The translations under genes were made by a program, and so were the position numbers. Of a stretch of 64,000 nt of DNA, positions 1 through 9,704 are shown piece after piece (position 1 is the first letter of the stretch; each line of letters begins with the position of its first letter). The notes beneath the pieces are model-generated. The model did no database searches. It was not told the origin of the DNA and saw only the letters and a list, made by a program, of their open reading frames with translations. This stretch comes from Paenibacillus sp. ACRRY (GTDB taxonomy: Bacteria > Bacillota > Bacilli > Paenibacillales > Paenibacillaceae): contig NZ_JAKRNM010000001.1 of NCBI RefSeq assembly GCF_022346995.1, positions 1,488,001 to 1,552,000 of the forward strand. Reading direction: 5' to 3'.

Positions 1-119
1 GAAACGTCATTTGCCCTTTCATTAACCTTCTCGCTCTCACCCAAATATACTTCAGTTCCTATAGTATGACGAGCCTCGCCATTTACCAGATCAATCAACG
101 AATCTAGCACAAAGAGCAT
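1..119 (-). CDS. Possible start of a gene running off the left edge (unrecognised)
   Basis: On the minus strand an ATG at 119 opens a frame with no stop as far as the window edge. It would encode about 39 residues beginning MLFVLDSLIDLVNGEARHT. The codons look plausible, but no good Shine-Dalgarno precedes the ATG, and the ATG lies in the descending arm of the hairpin at 112-137. An open frame of this length is not rare by chance. I do not recognise the family. The frame may be a real gene after cysI or just an open frame. Confidence 0.25.
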   Translation of the reverse strand, partial: MLFVLDSLIDLVNGEARHTIGTEVYLGESEKVNERANDV

Positions 120-137
120 TCCCACAGGAATGCTCTT
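112..137 (-). terminator. Hairpin downstream of cysI
   Basis: An 11-bp perfect stem (112-122 with 127-137) and a 4-base loop lie just after the cysI stop. On the minus strand only TTTG follows the stem, so it is a weak candidate intrinsic terminator. Confidence 0.45.
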
Positions 138-155
138 CTAACGAACGCAATTCAA

Positions 156-1877
156 TCAGGCATGAAACTGCTGGCCGTCCAGCACTTCAGGCACATAACC
201 GGCACGAATAACAAAATCACCGAAATGTTCCCCTTCATGACGTTCTCTCGCAAACTGATGCACCATCGGAGTCAACGTATTCAGGATCTCTGCTTCACCA
301 ATGTTTTCTTTATAGAGCTTGTTCAGGCGATGACCAGTAAAGCTGCCACCCAGATACATATTGTATTTGCCGGGAGCCTTCCCGATAAATGAAACCTCGG
401 CGAGCATTGGGCGCGCACACCCATTAGGGCATCCAGTCATACGAATGACGATCTCTTCGTCTCTCAGCCCTGCTTCATCCAGAACGGGTTCCAGCTTGTC
501 GATCAGGGACGGCAGATACCGTTCGGACTCCGCCATGGCAAGACCACATGTAGGAAGTGCCACACACGCCATGGAGTTTCGGCGCAGTGCAGAATAATGA
601 GCCCCATCCGTAAGATTATACTGCTGAATCAACGCTTCAATTTTTTTCTTCTTCTGACTGCTAATGTCCCCGATAATCAGGTTTTGGTTGGCTGTCAGCC
701 GGAAATCGCCGCTATGAATCTTGGCAATTTCACGCAATCCGGTCATAAGCGGGTAGCCGTCGATATCTTTTACCCGTCCATTTTGGATAAACAACGTATA
801 ATGCCATCTGCCATTGCTGCCTTTGACCCAGCCGTAACGATCTCCGTTATGATCAAAATGGTAAGCACGTGCTGCTTCCAAGCTCCACCCCAAGCGATTC
901 GTCAATTCCTCCACGAACCAGGCGAGCCCGCGGTCATCAATGGTATATTTGAAGCGTGCGTGCTTGCGTACTGCACGATCTCCATAGTCCCGCTGAATCG
1001 TGACCGTTTTCTCCGCAACATCAATCATTTGCTCGGGTGTACAGAAGCCGATGACTTTGGACACTTGTGGATACGTCTTCGGATCACCATGCGACATCCC
1101 CATTCCGCCGCCTACCGACACGTTGAATCCCTGCAGCTTGCCGTTCTCCACGATAGCGATAAACCCTAGATCCTGTGAAAATACATCGACATCATTCGAT
1201 GGAGGAACCGCAATCCCGATCTTGAACTTCCGCGGCAAATATACTTTACCGTAGATTGGTTCCACTTCCTCGTCACTCGCTCCGGTATCGATCACTTTCT
1301 CCCCGTCCAGCCACAACTCATGATAAGCCCGAGTACGCGGATCCAGGTGGTTGCTCACCTGACATGCCCACTCATATACTTCTGCATGCACATCGGACTG
1401 ATTCGGGTTCGGATTACACATTACGTTCCGGTTCACGTCTCCACATGCCGCAAGTGTGCTCAGCAGGGAATCGTTCACTTCACGAATCGTGTTTTTGAGA
1501 TCCCATTTCAATACACCATGAAGCTGGAAAGACTGACGTGTAGTCAAACGAATGGTTCCGTTCGCATATTTATGGGCTACTCGGTCCATCATGAGCCATT
1601 GCTCAGGAGTTACAATTCCGCCAGAAGCTCGTACACGCAGCATGAACTGGTAAGCAGGCTCAAGCTTCGACTTGTTTCGTTCGTTGCGCAGATCACGGTC
1701 ATCCTGCATATAGCTCCCGTGATGCTTCATCAGCCGGTTGTCATCCTCCGGAATGGAACCGCTAATACGGTCCGCCAATGTTTCGGTGAGACTGCCGCGC
1801 AAGTAATCACTTTTGATCTTTATATCTTCCACATCACTGTTAGCGCGCTGCGGATTTAATAAGTTATTATAAGCCAT
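156..1877 (-). CDS. cysI: Assimilatory sulfite reductase (NADPH), hemoprotein beta subunit
   Basis: Predicted to catalyse the six-electron reduction of sulfite to sulfide with electrons from CysJ, in the cytoplasm, for cysteine synthesis. The protein is 573 residues, the usual CysI length. It carries the paired cysteine motifs that bind the 4Fe-4S cluster coupled to siroheme: CVALPTCG near residues 433-439 and GCPNGCARP near 478-482. The duplicated nitrite/sulfite reductase ferredoxin-like halves are recognisable. I chose the ATG at 1877 because AGGAGAAAGCAGC lies just before it; an in-frame ATG 36 bases upstream (1913) lacks such a site. It is the second gene of a cysJ-cysI operon with a 50-base gap, as in Bacillus subtilis. 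Confidence 0.96.
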   Translation of the reverse strand: MAYNNLLNPQRANSDVEDIKIKSDYLRGSLTETLADRISGSIPEDDNRLMKHHGSYMQDDRDLRNERNKSKLEPAYQFMLRVRASGGIVTPEQWLMMDRVAHKYANGTIRLTTRQSFQLHGVLKWDLKNTIREVNDSLLSTLAACGDVNRNVMCNPNPNQSDVHAEVYEWACQVSNHLDPRTRAYHELWLDGEKVIDTGASDEEVEPIYGKVYLPRKFKIGIAVPPSNDVDVFSQDLGFIAIVENGKLQGFNVSVGGGMGMSHGDPKTYPQVSKVIGFCTPEQMIDVAEKTVTIQRDYGDRAVRKHARFKYTIDDRGLAWFVEELTNRLGWSLEAARAYHFDHNGDRYGWVKGSNGRWHYTLFIQNGRVKDIDGYPLMTGLREIAKIHSGDFRLTANQNLIIGDISSQKKKKIEALIQQYNLTDGAHYSALRRNSMACVALPTCGLAMAESERYLPSLIDKLEPVLDEAGLRDEEIVIRMTGCPNGCARPMLAEVSFIGKAPGKYNMYLGGSFTGHRLNKLYKENIGEAEILNTLTPMVHQFARERHEGEHFGDFVIRAGYVPEVLDGQQFHA

Positions 1878-1927
1878 GCTGCTTTCTCCTCTCGTCTCTG
1901 CGGGTGCCTTCATCCGGTATTTCCGAA

Positions 1928-3766
1928 TTAATACACGTCCCGCTGATAACGTTTTTCCTGTTGCAACCTAGTCAGATACTCTGATGCCTGCTCAGAAGTC
2001 AAACCGCCCTCTTGTTCAAGAATGGTAGCAAGTGCGCCATGAACATCATGAGCCATCTTTTTCTCATCACCACACACATAGATGACTGCGCCTTCCTGAA
2101 GCCATTGATACAGCTCTTTGCTGTTCTCCAGCATCCGGTGCTGCACATATACCTTATGCTCCGTATCCCGAGAGAAGGCCACGTCCATCTTGGTGAGCAC
2201 GCCGTCTTTGAGCCAGCGCTGCCATTCGGTTTGATAAAGGAAATCCGTGAGGAAATGTTGGTCCCCGTAAAACAGCCACGTTTTGCCCTCCGCTCCCGTT
2301 TCTTCACGCTCACCCAGGAACGATCTGAATGGGGCTACTCCCGTTCCCGGTCCAATCATGATGATTGGGGCATCCGGGTTCTCCGGCAATTTGAAGTTCG
2401 GATTATGCTGAATGTATACGGGCAGGCTGTCTCCTGTCTCAATACGCTCTGCCAGATGAACCGAGCATACCCCGTAACGCTCTCTTCCGCGCGCTTCGTA
2501 ACGTACTGTACGCACCGTGAGATGTACTTCATCCGGGAATGACTTCGAACTGCTGGCGATGGAGTATAAACGTGCAGGGATTTTACGAAGAACGGCAACA
2601 AATTCTCCAGCCGGTATGCCCTTCAGATTATAATCCTGTACCAGATCCAGCAGATCGCAGCTGTTCATAACATTGCGGAACTCGGCGTCATTCGCGAGCA
2701 AATTTGCAAGTCCGCTGTCAGGACTTAGTTTTGCAAGCTCCTGAGCTACCGGTTTGGTGACAGACGTAATTTCGAAATAGTGCAGCAATGCTTCATATAC
2801 CGATACCTGCTCACCGGATTTGTTCACCGTTACACGTTCATCGGCATTCCATCCCATGGCTGCAATCAGCTCATCTACCAGACGAGGATGATTTTCCGGG
2901 AATACGCCCAGGCTGTCTCCCGGTTCGTAGTCCAGATTGGAGCCTTCCAGAGACAATTCGATATGACGAGTCTCCCGGTCTGATCCCCTGCCGTTCAGAT
3001 TAAGATTCTCCAGCACTTCTGCCTTGAATGGATTGGTCCGATTATACTCGGATTCCCCGCCACTCACCGCAGCGACGACAGCTTCGCTAGAGATGGTACC
3101 CGCAGTCGCTGGCGTGCTGCTAAGGGAGGCAAGAACGTCATTCATCCATTCCGCTGCCGCTTCGTCAAAATCAACATCACAGTCTACACGAGGAACAATT
3201 GGCGTACCACCAAGCTCCTGCAGACGAAGGTCGAAATCTTTGCCAGTCTGGCAGAAGAATTCATACGACGTATCTCCCAGCGCCAGCACGGAATATTTTA
3301 ATCCATCAAGCTTCGGAGCACGTTTGCTGTTCAGGAACTCATGAAGTGGAATCGCATTATCTGGCGGCTCGCCTTCACCGTGAGTACTGACAACAATGAG
3401 AAGATTCTCAATTTTTTTCAGTCCGTTCGGTTTGAAATCTCCCATGGCTGATAACGTCACCTGAAGACCTTGCTCTTCCAGTTTCTTAGCCAGCTTCTTG
3501 GATAATCCGCTGGAATTTCCCGTTTGGGATCCGTAAAGTACCGTTACTTCCCTGGAAGCCGGAGGTACACTGACAGCCGATACCGCTTCCGCTTGTACGT
3601 TTGATGCAGCACCTGTTCCGGCCGCTACGGCTGCGATCCCCTGAATAGCTGTTAAATATCCGCTAAGCCAAGTCTTTTGTGCATCGTTCAGTGTAGGAAT
3701 AAGACGGTTGAGCAGCTCAACCTGTTCCTGATTAAAAGGGCTGTTTGTCACTTGAAGTTCCACCAT
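1928..3766 (-). CDS. cysJ: Assimilatory sulfite reductase (NADPH), flavoprotein alpha subunit
   Basis: Predicted to transfer electrons from NADPH through FAD and FMN to CysI. In the 612-residue product a short N-terminal CysJ-type extension is followed by a flavodoxin-like FMN domain (from [14 protein letters not shown], about residues 75-210). Then come an FAD-binding reductase domain (RLYSIASSS about 395-405) and a C-terminal NADPH-binding domain ([13 protein letters not shown]) that ends in the typical CysJ tail YQRDVY. The ATG at 3766 is preferred because GAGGTGGCAA precedes it. An in-frame ATG 24 bases upstream is less well placed. It is the first gene of the cysJ-cysI operon. Confidence 0.96.
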   Translation of the reverse strand: MVELQVTNSPFNQEQVELLNRLIPTLNDAQKTWLSGYLTAIQGIAAVAAGTGAASNVQAEAVSAVSVPPASREVTVLYGSQTGNSSGLSKKLAKKLEEQGLQVTLSAMGDFKPNGLKKIENLLIVVSTHGEGEPPDNAIPLHEFLNSKRAPKLDGLKYSVLALGDTSYEFFCQTGKDFDLRLQELGGTPIVPRVDCDVDFDEAAAEWMNDVLASLSSTPATAGTISSEAVVAAVSGGESEYNRTNPFKAEVLENLNLNGRGSDRETRHIELSLEGSNLDYEPGDSLGVFPENHPRLVDELIAAMGWNADERVTVNKSGEQVSVYEALLHYFEITSVTKPVAQELAKLSPDSGLANLLANDAEFRNVMNSCDLLDLVQDYNLKGIPAGEFVAVLRKIPARLYSIASSSKSFPDEVHLTVRTVRYEARGRERYGVCSVHLAERIETGDSLPVYIQHNPNFKLPENPDAPIIMIGPGTGVAPFRSFLGEREETGAEGKTWLFYGDQHFLTDFLYQTEWQRWLKDGVLTKMDVAFSRDTEHKVYVQHRMLENSKELYQWLQEGAVIYVCGDEKKMAHDVHGALATILEQEGGLTSEQASEYLTRLQQEKRYQRDVY

Positions 3767-3834
3767 TTGCCACCTCGCGCATTGCTTCAATTTTAATTCC
3801 TACTAAAATGATCAAATTTATTTCTACTCTCTAG

Positions 3835-3863
3835 AACCTAACACACCGGGTGTTGGGGGTCAA
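3835..3863 (-). promoter_or_regulatory. Candidate cysJ promoter with palindromic spacer
   Basis: On the minus strand TTGACC and TAGGTT are separated by 17 bases, about 70 bases before the cysJ start. The spacer holds an 11-base inverted repeat, ACACC-C-GGTGT (3843-3853), which could be a regulator site. The -10 is weak, so this is tentative. Confidence 0.35.
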
Positions 3864-3942
3864 TTTCAATGATTTTATAACATTTATCAGTTTCGCTGAT
3901 AAAGGAACAATATGTACGAACCAACTCCATTTATGGTCATGC

Positions 3943-3986
3943 AAAAAAGGCTTACTAAGACCTTCAATCCAGGTCTTAGTAAGCCT
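3943..3986 (-). terminator. Strong terminator after the GH43 gene
   Basis: A perfect 16-bp stem (3948-3963 with 3971-3986) and a 7-base loop are followed on the minus strand by a run of six T. This is a textbook intrinsic terminator separating the GH43 gene from cysJ. Confidence 0.92.
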
Positions 3987-4017
3987 ACTTTTCCTTTTGT
4001 TCGCTAGTTTGTTTTCG

Positions 4018-7000
4018 TCAGTTTGGCCAGACCAATTTGTCCATCATTGCGTACACAAGCGCAGCCGATTCAGCACGGGTTGCTTCGGCAAGCGGCTTGA
4101 CCTCGCCGTTGTAACCGCTAACGATGCCCAGATCCACTAGAATGGCCACACTATCCCGGGCATATGGACGGATTGCAGAAGCGTCGCGGAAACGAGTAAG
4201 GCTATCTGTGGAAGCCGATTCGGGTTCGACCAGCCCTGCCACCTCCAGCGCTCTTACCGTCAGCGTCATCATTTCCTGACGGGTGATGGTGGCTTCAGGC
4301 TTAAAGCGCCCATCTCCCATGCCGCCAGTAATGCCAAGTGAGCGAGCGGCATTAACTGCTTCGTAATAAGAAGCGTTAGAGCTGACATCCGAGAACGGAA
4401 TACCAGATGTACCATTTAAGCTGAGTGCCGTAATCAGCCACTGCACGTACTGACCACGCGTCATCTCTTGTTTCGGATGTAATTGACGTTCGCTGCCGTT
4501 TTCAGCTGCATCCAAGACGCCGCGGACAGCCAGTGCCTCCAATGCATTCTTGGCCCATGGCACATCGGTAATATCTGTGAATTCCTGCTGCACAGATACG
4601 GCTGCATAATTTCCTGCTGCCGACACCACGGAGAATGCTACTTCCCTCTTCTCTTGATCGTAACGGCTTTGCGACAACGGGGTCGCCACATGGTTCGCAT
4701 TCAACGCGAACGCTACGATTCTATCTCGCTCTACACCTTGCAACGTTCGGTAAGGCAGGTGAAGCTTCAGCTCATGTGTTTCTGGCCAAGCATCGCCATC
4801 CAAAACGAGTTCAAGGCGTACTCCATACTGCGTACCGAGTTGATCGGCGACTGTTTTTGGCAGTTCCATGCGGATGAATCGCACCTTAGCCAGTTCGTGG
4901 CCTGCCAAGTCTTCTGTTGACAGCGTCGCAGGAAGTTCTAGTGTTCCCAGTTCCGTAACGAGCTGGAACACATGCGATTCGCCTTGATCCGCCAACGCCG
5001 AGGCTGGCAGAGACACTTCATAAGTGCTTGCCCCTGAGAGTGGTTTCTGCCGAAGTTCAACCTGACGGATACCCTTACCTGTAGGAGGTGCAACTTGGAG
5101 GGCTTCTTTGATTACAGAAGCATCCACTTTCGTCTGCACAATCCCATCCTTATCTACCACCCCTTCTAACTCAAGAATGGAGCGATCTTTTTGTGGTCCA
5201 GGTTTTGGCGAAGCATTCCCTGGTGTCGGAGTACCAGACCCCGGTTGTCCTCCGGAATTGCTCGAGCCTCCGTTAGAATTTCCACCTGAACCATCGGATC
5301 CGGATCCACCCGGGGAAGGCGTATACGCTGGTACGTACACCGTTAACGGCTGGGTCATGGCTTTGCTGTCATCCGAGGTTCGAGTAACCTCCAGTTCCAA
5401 TGTCACCGCAGTTTCCTTGGTTGGCGGCACGATTGTTCCATCGGTTTGAATGACGGATGGTAACGAGCTGGCAGCGATCTTTACTGTAAAACCTTGCGGT
5501 ACAACCGGCAGTTTTAACTGCTTGGCACCTGCAGAAGGCTGCTCTAATGTTGTAAGGCGTGCAGCCACATCAGCAGCGGTCTCTTCAGCGGTACGCATTA
5601 GATAAGCAGAGGATACACCACGAATGGTACGCCCCGAGGCATCAAAGGCCTCCACTTTGTAATAGTAATCGGTGCCAAGACGCAACCCGCTGTCGATGTA
5701 TTCCCGCAGACTACCACTGTAAACGATAGTATACTCACCCTGTTCCTTGTTCGAACGGTAGAGCTTGTAACTTGCCCCACCTAGCTGAGCATCCCAGCGA
5801 AGCTTAGCGCTCTTCGCATCCGATATATCGGCATCCAGTCCGGCCGTGTTGTCCATCGGTGGTAGTCCATCCGGTTTGGCAATGACGATCCAGCTGATCA
5901 GCGGGTCCTGTGATGCCGTATTGCGCACCGTCAGTTCAAGCTTATTCTCTGTAACGGCAATACCTGTATGAGCTCTGACATTAGCAGGTGTATACGTCAC
6001 CGGACCCGTGTTATTGCCGTTGATCAGGAAGTTTGCTCTGCGGGACGTATTGGTCCACGGATCGTTGAAACCTGCGTACACATCATAAGTTCCATTCGGC
6101 ACTTCAAAGGTATAGGTTAGGTCGCTGCCCTTGGGCGAATTGCTCACATTGCCGCCGTTCAAATAGCGCACGGTGGAGTAAATATCCCCGCCAGCTGAAC
6201 CGGATGGCAATGCATCAGTACTAACATAACCCCAATTACGTCCTTCCGCCGGTGCATACAGCTGGTCAGCCGTTCCCGGATTGGCAAGCGAACCTTTCAT
6301 ATATTCACCCATTAGTTTGTAATCAGCCGTTTCATAGCCTCCGCTGTTCACAAAATAGAGTGCATTCTCCGGTACGACATATACACGGACCGCCTGTTTC
6401 TTGTTGCCGTACTCCGGTGTCGTTACCTGCAGCGTGACCGGTCCCGGTTTGGCAAAATCCCCTGCTGTCATCGCCCGGTTATCCACCGTCCATACTGCTG
6501 GTGTTGGGACAAGCGATCCTCCATCACGCACGTTAACCGTTGTTGGCAGAGAAGGCACTTTCCCCAGAGGTACGGCTTCAGGCAGCGGATCGGCGATGTC
6601 CACCTTGCCCATTGAATTCAGCAAATCAGGTGTCCAGCTGTCGTACCATCGAATTGCAATGTCGGAGCCCATGCCAAACTCAATCGGCAAGAATACGTAT
6701 TTAGCCCCGTCATTTGAGAAGTTTCCGCCGTTCCACGTATCCCCCACGTAAATGAATTTCCCTTTTTCCGGGTCAACAGGAATGACTGATGTAGTCTGCG
6801 TGCCGAACGCCTTGCCTGGATCAGGATCGCTCGGCAGCGTACGTATAAACGGATTCGTCATCGTGGACCATGGACCAAAAATGTTGTCCGCCACGGTTAC
6901 CTTGTTTTCGTTCGGTGACCATCCTGATGCACCGGAGGTCAAAATGTAATATTTGCCCTGATACTTGAACATAGCGGGTGCTTCGCGTTGTCCACCCGGG

Positions 7001-9216
7001 AATACTCTGACGTAGTCAACGCCGTATTCCGCCTGATACGTAGCATCGCGCACCGGATTGCCATTCTCATCCGTTAGACCTTGCTTATGCCAACCTGTCA
7101 CATCGCTGTAATCTTCGTTCAGTTTGGAAATATACAAGGTCAAATTTTCCTCACTGGAATAGATCAGGTATGCCGTACCATCGTCGTCCTTGAATAAAGT
7201 CATGTCACGTGCCATGCCCCGATCACTTGGGAAGTAATCTTTCTCCCCTTCCGGAGCTCTGTCCATTCGGTAGCTCTTCTGGTAAACGAACGGCCCTGTT
7301 GGCGAATCGCTAATGGCATAACCAGCCTGTGCTTTTCCGTAATTGGCACTATCGTTGTATGGATCCTTATCTCCATCCATGTGAGCCCACATGACGTACT
7401 TTTTCGTTTTGTCGTTATAGATCACCTTCGGACGTTCAATAATTCGCCCTCTACGGATATCTGCCCAAATGTTTACCCTATCTTCACGCCCTGCATACAA
7501 CTTGGAAATCAGCGGATCATTCTCGAAATCATCCATGGATTGTATCATCGTGAGTGCCATGCCTTCATCCGTCCAGTTCAGCAGATCTGTCGATGAATAC
7601 GCACGGACCCCAACGGCTGGCCATCCTCCTGTATGATACTCCCCATACCAATAGTACTTTTCGGTCTGCTCATCGTAGAAAAAGCCCGCCCCATGTGCGT
7701 CGATAGGTTTACCACCCAGGTCAGGCCATAACTGGCCCGGTGTAAAACTCGTGCGAATTGTGGCAGCGCTGAGCGGTGCCGATGCAGGAGAAGGAACCCC
7801 TTCCACAGTTGCCTGAAGAATATAATAATATCCTGTGCCCATCGTCAGGCCGTCATCGTTAAATGTGTTACCGCCACCGCTATATACCTCCTGATACGTA
7901 CCGCCTGCACTGGTGGCCCTGGATACGGAATACGTCACTTCGGAACCAGGCAGCGGATTCCACCCGAGAGTAATCGACGTATCAGTCACAGCCGAAACGG
8001 TAAATTCGGCGGGGGAATCCATTAGGTACGTTGTCACCTCTGCAGCTGCATATTCGGATTCTCCGGCGGCGTTATACGCCGTTACGCGATAGCTGTAGCT
8101 TTGGCCGGACACAAGACCTTGGTCCGTGTAAGTGAGTGCCTGGCCTTCGTACACCTGCTCATATTGCTCATTGCCCGCTAACGATCGATCGATGCGGTAG
8201 CCGGTTGCCTTATCCACAGCTGGCCAAGACAATTTCACGCTTGAAGTATTAAGGGCTTGGGCCTTCAAATCACCTGGAGCCTGAGGTGAGGTAGCTGCCG
8301 TCCGAACCTCAAGCGGTGCCGACCATAAAGATTCTGTCATTCCCCCGTATTCGTAAGCGAGCTTGTAATAATACACCGTATCGGTGATTAAACCATCGTC
8401 TACGTAACCCAGTGATGCGGTATCCGTGACCAGGGAATATCCACCTTCAGGCGAGGTGGAACGATACAGGCGATAGCTGGTCGCGCCTGCTGTCTCGGTC
8501 CATTGCAGCGAGACCGAAGATGACGTCTGACCGTTGGCTGAGAGTACAGTATCGTTTCCCGGCGGCGGCTCGGCGATGGCTACGTCATCTGCATGAACGG
8601 ATTGCCAGCGATTTCGTATGCCGAGGCTGCCCGCACCGTATGTAGTATCAATCAGATCGAATACCAACCGATTTGCTCCGTTTTCGACGATGTACCCGCG
8701 AATGGAATCACCTGACAGTACTATTTTCAGGGTATACCATGTATGTTTGGCAAAAGAATAATCCACCGACTTTAAGGTGGTATCCACTCCATTCACCCGC
8801 TTGGAGAAGACGAGTTTATTGGCTGGAACCTGCATTTGAAAATAATAAAAATTGCTTTTATCCTGAAACCGCGGCAGCATTCCCGGATATCCCTGACCAT
8901 CTCCCGTGTAAAAGCGCATGGACACCGTCATGTCGGACATGATGTCGCCCGTGGAGATGATGCCTTCCCCGGTATCGCTCTGAAAAAGCGTCTGGTTCGA
9001 TGCGTCTGTAGGATCTGAGGTTACCTCCCACAGACCTGAGCTTACGTTCCATGCGGGTGATGCCGAGTAATCTCCATCGGAAAAATCGTCCTGCAGCAGT
9101 GTACCAGGCATGCTGTAAGGATCAGCATATGTCTTGCCTGGCAGCATCAAAGGTCCGGAAGATAACACGAGAGTAGCAGATAACATGAATATCAACGGTT
9201 TTCTGAGTTTATCCAA
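4018..9216 (-). CDS. S-layer-anchored multidomain glycoside hydrolase family 43 enzyme
   Basis: A very large secreted polysaccharide-degrading enzyme of 1732 residues. Order: signal peptide (cleavage near residue 31, after KTYA); a concanavalin-like beta-sandwich (about 35-215); three fibronectin III modules (about 220-490); a GH43 catalytic domain (about 495-865). Then a Big_4-type Ig domain (about 870-950), a malectin/CBM-like domain (about 955-1110), another FN3 (about 1115-1215), a Gly/Ser/Pro linker (about 1300-1330) and three SLH repeats (about 1545-1732). The opening motif PIDAHGAGFFYDE with YYWYGE resembles the exo-beta-1,3-galactanase branch of GH43. ERPKV (about 593) and REAPAMF (about 744) hold candidate acid residues. 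Substrate is inferred, perhaps galactan or arabinogalactan. The start is TTG, 8 bases after AAAGGAGAG. The upstream ATG at 9223 hits a stop after four codons. Confidence 0.9.
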   Translation of the reverse strand: MDKLRKPLIFMLSATLVLSSGPLMLPGKTYADPYSMPGTLLQDDFSDGDYSASPAWNVSSGLWEVTSDPTDASNQTLFQSDTGEGIISTGDIMSDMTVSMRFYTGDGQGYPGMLPRFQDKSNFYYFQMQVPANKLVFSKRVNGVDTTLKSVDYSFAKHTWYTLKIVLSGDSIRGYIVENGANRLVFDLIDTTYGAGSLGIRNRWQSVHADDVAIAEPPPGNDTVLSANGQTSSSVSLQWTETAGATSYRLYRSTSPEGGYSLVTDTASLGYVDDGLITDTVYYYKLAYEYGGMTESLWSAPLEVRTAATSPQAPGDLKAQALNTSSVKLSWPAVDKATGYRIDRSLAGNEQYEQVYEGQALTYTDQGLVSGQSYSYRVTAYNAAGESEYAAAEVTTYLMDSPAEFTVSAVTDTSITLGWNPLPGSEVTYSVSRATSAGGTYQEVYSGGGNTFNDDGLTMGTGYYYILQATVEGVPSPASAPLSAATIRTSFTPGQLWPDLGGKPIDAHGAGFFYDEQTEKYYWYGEYHTGGWPAVGVRAYSSTDLLNWTDEGMALTMIQSMDDFENDPLISKLYAGREDRVNIWADIRRGRIIERPKVIYNDKTKKYVMWAHMDGDKDPYNDSANYGKAQAGYAISDSPTGPFVYQKSYRMDRAPEGEKDYFPSDRGMARDMTLFKDDDGTAYLIYSSEENLTLYISKLNEDYSDVTGWHKQGLTDENGNPVRDATYQAEYGVDYVRVFPGGQREAPAMFKYQGKYYILTSGASGWSPNENKVTVADNIFGPWSTMTNPFIRTLPSDPDPGKAFGTQTTSVIPVDPEKGKFIYVGDTWNGGNFSNDGAKYVFLPIEFGMGSDIAIRWYDSWTPDLLNSMGKVDIADPLPEAVPLGKVPSLPTTVNVRDGGSLVPTPAVWTVDNRAMTAGDFAKPGPVTLQVTTPEYGNKKQAVRVYVVPENALYFVNSGGYETADYKLMGEYMKGSLANPGTADQLYAPAEGRNWGYVSTDALPSGSAGGDIYSTVRYLNGGNVSNSPKGSDLTYTFEVPNGTYDVYAGFNDPWTNTSRRANFLINGNNTGPVTYTPANVRAHTGIAVTENKLELTVRNTASQDPLISWIVIAKPDGLPPMDNTAGLDADISDAKSAKLRWDAQLGGASYKLYRSNKEQGEYTIVYSGSLREYIDSGLRLGTDYYYKVEAFDASGRTIRGVSSAYLMRTAEETAADVAARLTTLEQPSAGAKQLKLPVVPQGFTVKIAASSLPSVIQTDGTIVPPTKETAVTLELEVTRTSDDSKAMTQPLTVYVPAYTPSPGGSGSDGSGGNSNGGSSNSGGQPGSGTPTPGNASPKPGPQKDRSILELEGVVDKDGIVQTKVDASVIKEALQVAPPTGKGIRQVELRQKPLSGASTYEVSLPASALADQGESHVFQLVTELGTLELPATLSTEDLAGHELAKVRFIRMELPKTVADQLGTQYGVRLELVLDGDAWPETHELKLHLPYRTLQGVERDRIVAFALNANHVATPLSQSRYDQEKREVAFSVVSAAGNYAAVSVQQEFTDITDVPWAKNALEALAVRGVLDAAENGSERQLHPKQEMTRGQYVQWLITALSLNGTSGIPFSDVSSNASYYEAVNAARSLGITGGMGDGRFKPEATITRQEMMTLTVRALEVAGLVEPESASTDSLTRFRDASAIRPYARDSVAILVDLGIVSGYNGEVKPLAEATRAESAALVYAMMDKLVWPN

Positions 9217-9333
9217 TATCCATTCTCTCCTTTGCCTCGGAAAATGAAAGCATGGTCTTGATCACACGGTACTGTTAATCAGCATTATCTGTGTATCCAG
9301 CGCGTGGTAAGGCGTTTCACCTCCTTCGTTTAA

Positions 9334-9347
9334 TGAAATCGGTTTCA
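9334..9347 (-). promoter_or_regulatory. Perfect cre box (CcpA site) in the GH43 leader
   Basis: TGAAATCGGTTTCA matches the catabolite-responsive consensus TGWAANCGNTWNCA at every fixed position. It lies about 120 bases before the GH43 start and downstream of the strong promoter at 9475-9504, a position where CcpA can act as a roadblock. A LacI-family operator is the alternative reading. Confidence 0.75.
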
Positions 9348-9356
9348 TTCGAGCGC

Positions 9357-9440
9357 AAAAAAAGACCTGTCTCCCCTGTTAAGAGCAATGATCCCAATAC
9401 GGATTACCGTGTCTTCTTTGCCTTAAGTAGTGAAACAGGT
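9357..9440 (-). promoter_or_regulatory. Possible attenuator hairpin in the GH43 leader
   Basis: On the minus strand a 9-base arm (9432-9440) can pair with 9365-9373, with one G-U pair, and seven T follow at once (9357-9363). The 58-base interior has further pairing options (TTAAG with CTTAA, ACGG with CCGT). It lies between the promoter and the GH43 start, so it could stop transcription conditionally. I do not recognise a known riboswitch class here. Confidence 0.35.
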
Positions 9441-9474
9441 TGCTTATGTCATGTGAATGTAAGTGCTTTCTCGC

Positions 9475-9504
9475 ATTATATTATCGCCTTATTGACGCTG
9501 TCAA
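9475..9504 (-). promoter_or_regulatory. Strong sigma-A-type promoter for the GH43 gene
   Basis: Minus-strand TTGACA (9499-9504) and TATAAT (9475-9480), both consensus, are 18 bases apart and lie just after the ABC-F terminator. This implies an untranslated leader of about 250 bases before the GH43 TTG start. Confidence 0.8.
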
Positions 9505-9541
9505 CCACATCACAGCTCGAACATTTTTCGCGGAACAACGC

Positions 9542-9585
9542 AAAAAAACACGCATTCTGCCCGCTTCCGCAAGCAAAATACGTGT
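9542..9585 (-). terminator. Terminator after the ABC-F gene
   Basis: A 13-bp stem (9548-9560 with 9573-9585, including two G-U pairs) is followed by seven T on the minus strand. Confidence 0.8.
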
Positions 9586-9704
9586 TCTTGATCATTGGTT
9601 CGAGCTTGTTCGCAATTCCGCTTATTCGACACCATTCAGGCCAGGGCCAGAACGGAGCATTCTCTAATTGCGACAAATCTCACCTTTTTCATTTCGACAT
9701 CAAT

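Noticed and set aside
9310..9330. Strong ribosome-binding-like AAGGAGGTG on the minus strand within the GH43 leader
   Set aside because: The only close start (GTG) is inside the site and gives an 11-codon frame; it may be chance or a relic, and there is no support for a leader peptide.
9350..9475. Known riboswitch (cyclic di-GMP or similar) in the GH43 leader
   Set aside because: The conserved core sequences of the classes I know could not be matched; only the terminator-like pairing was kept.
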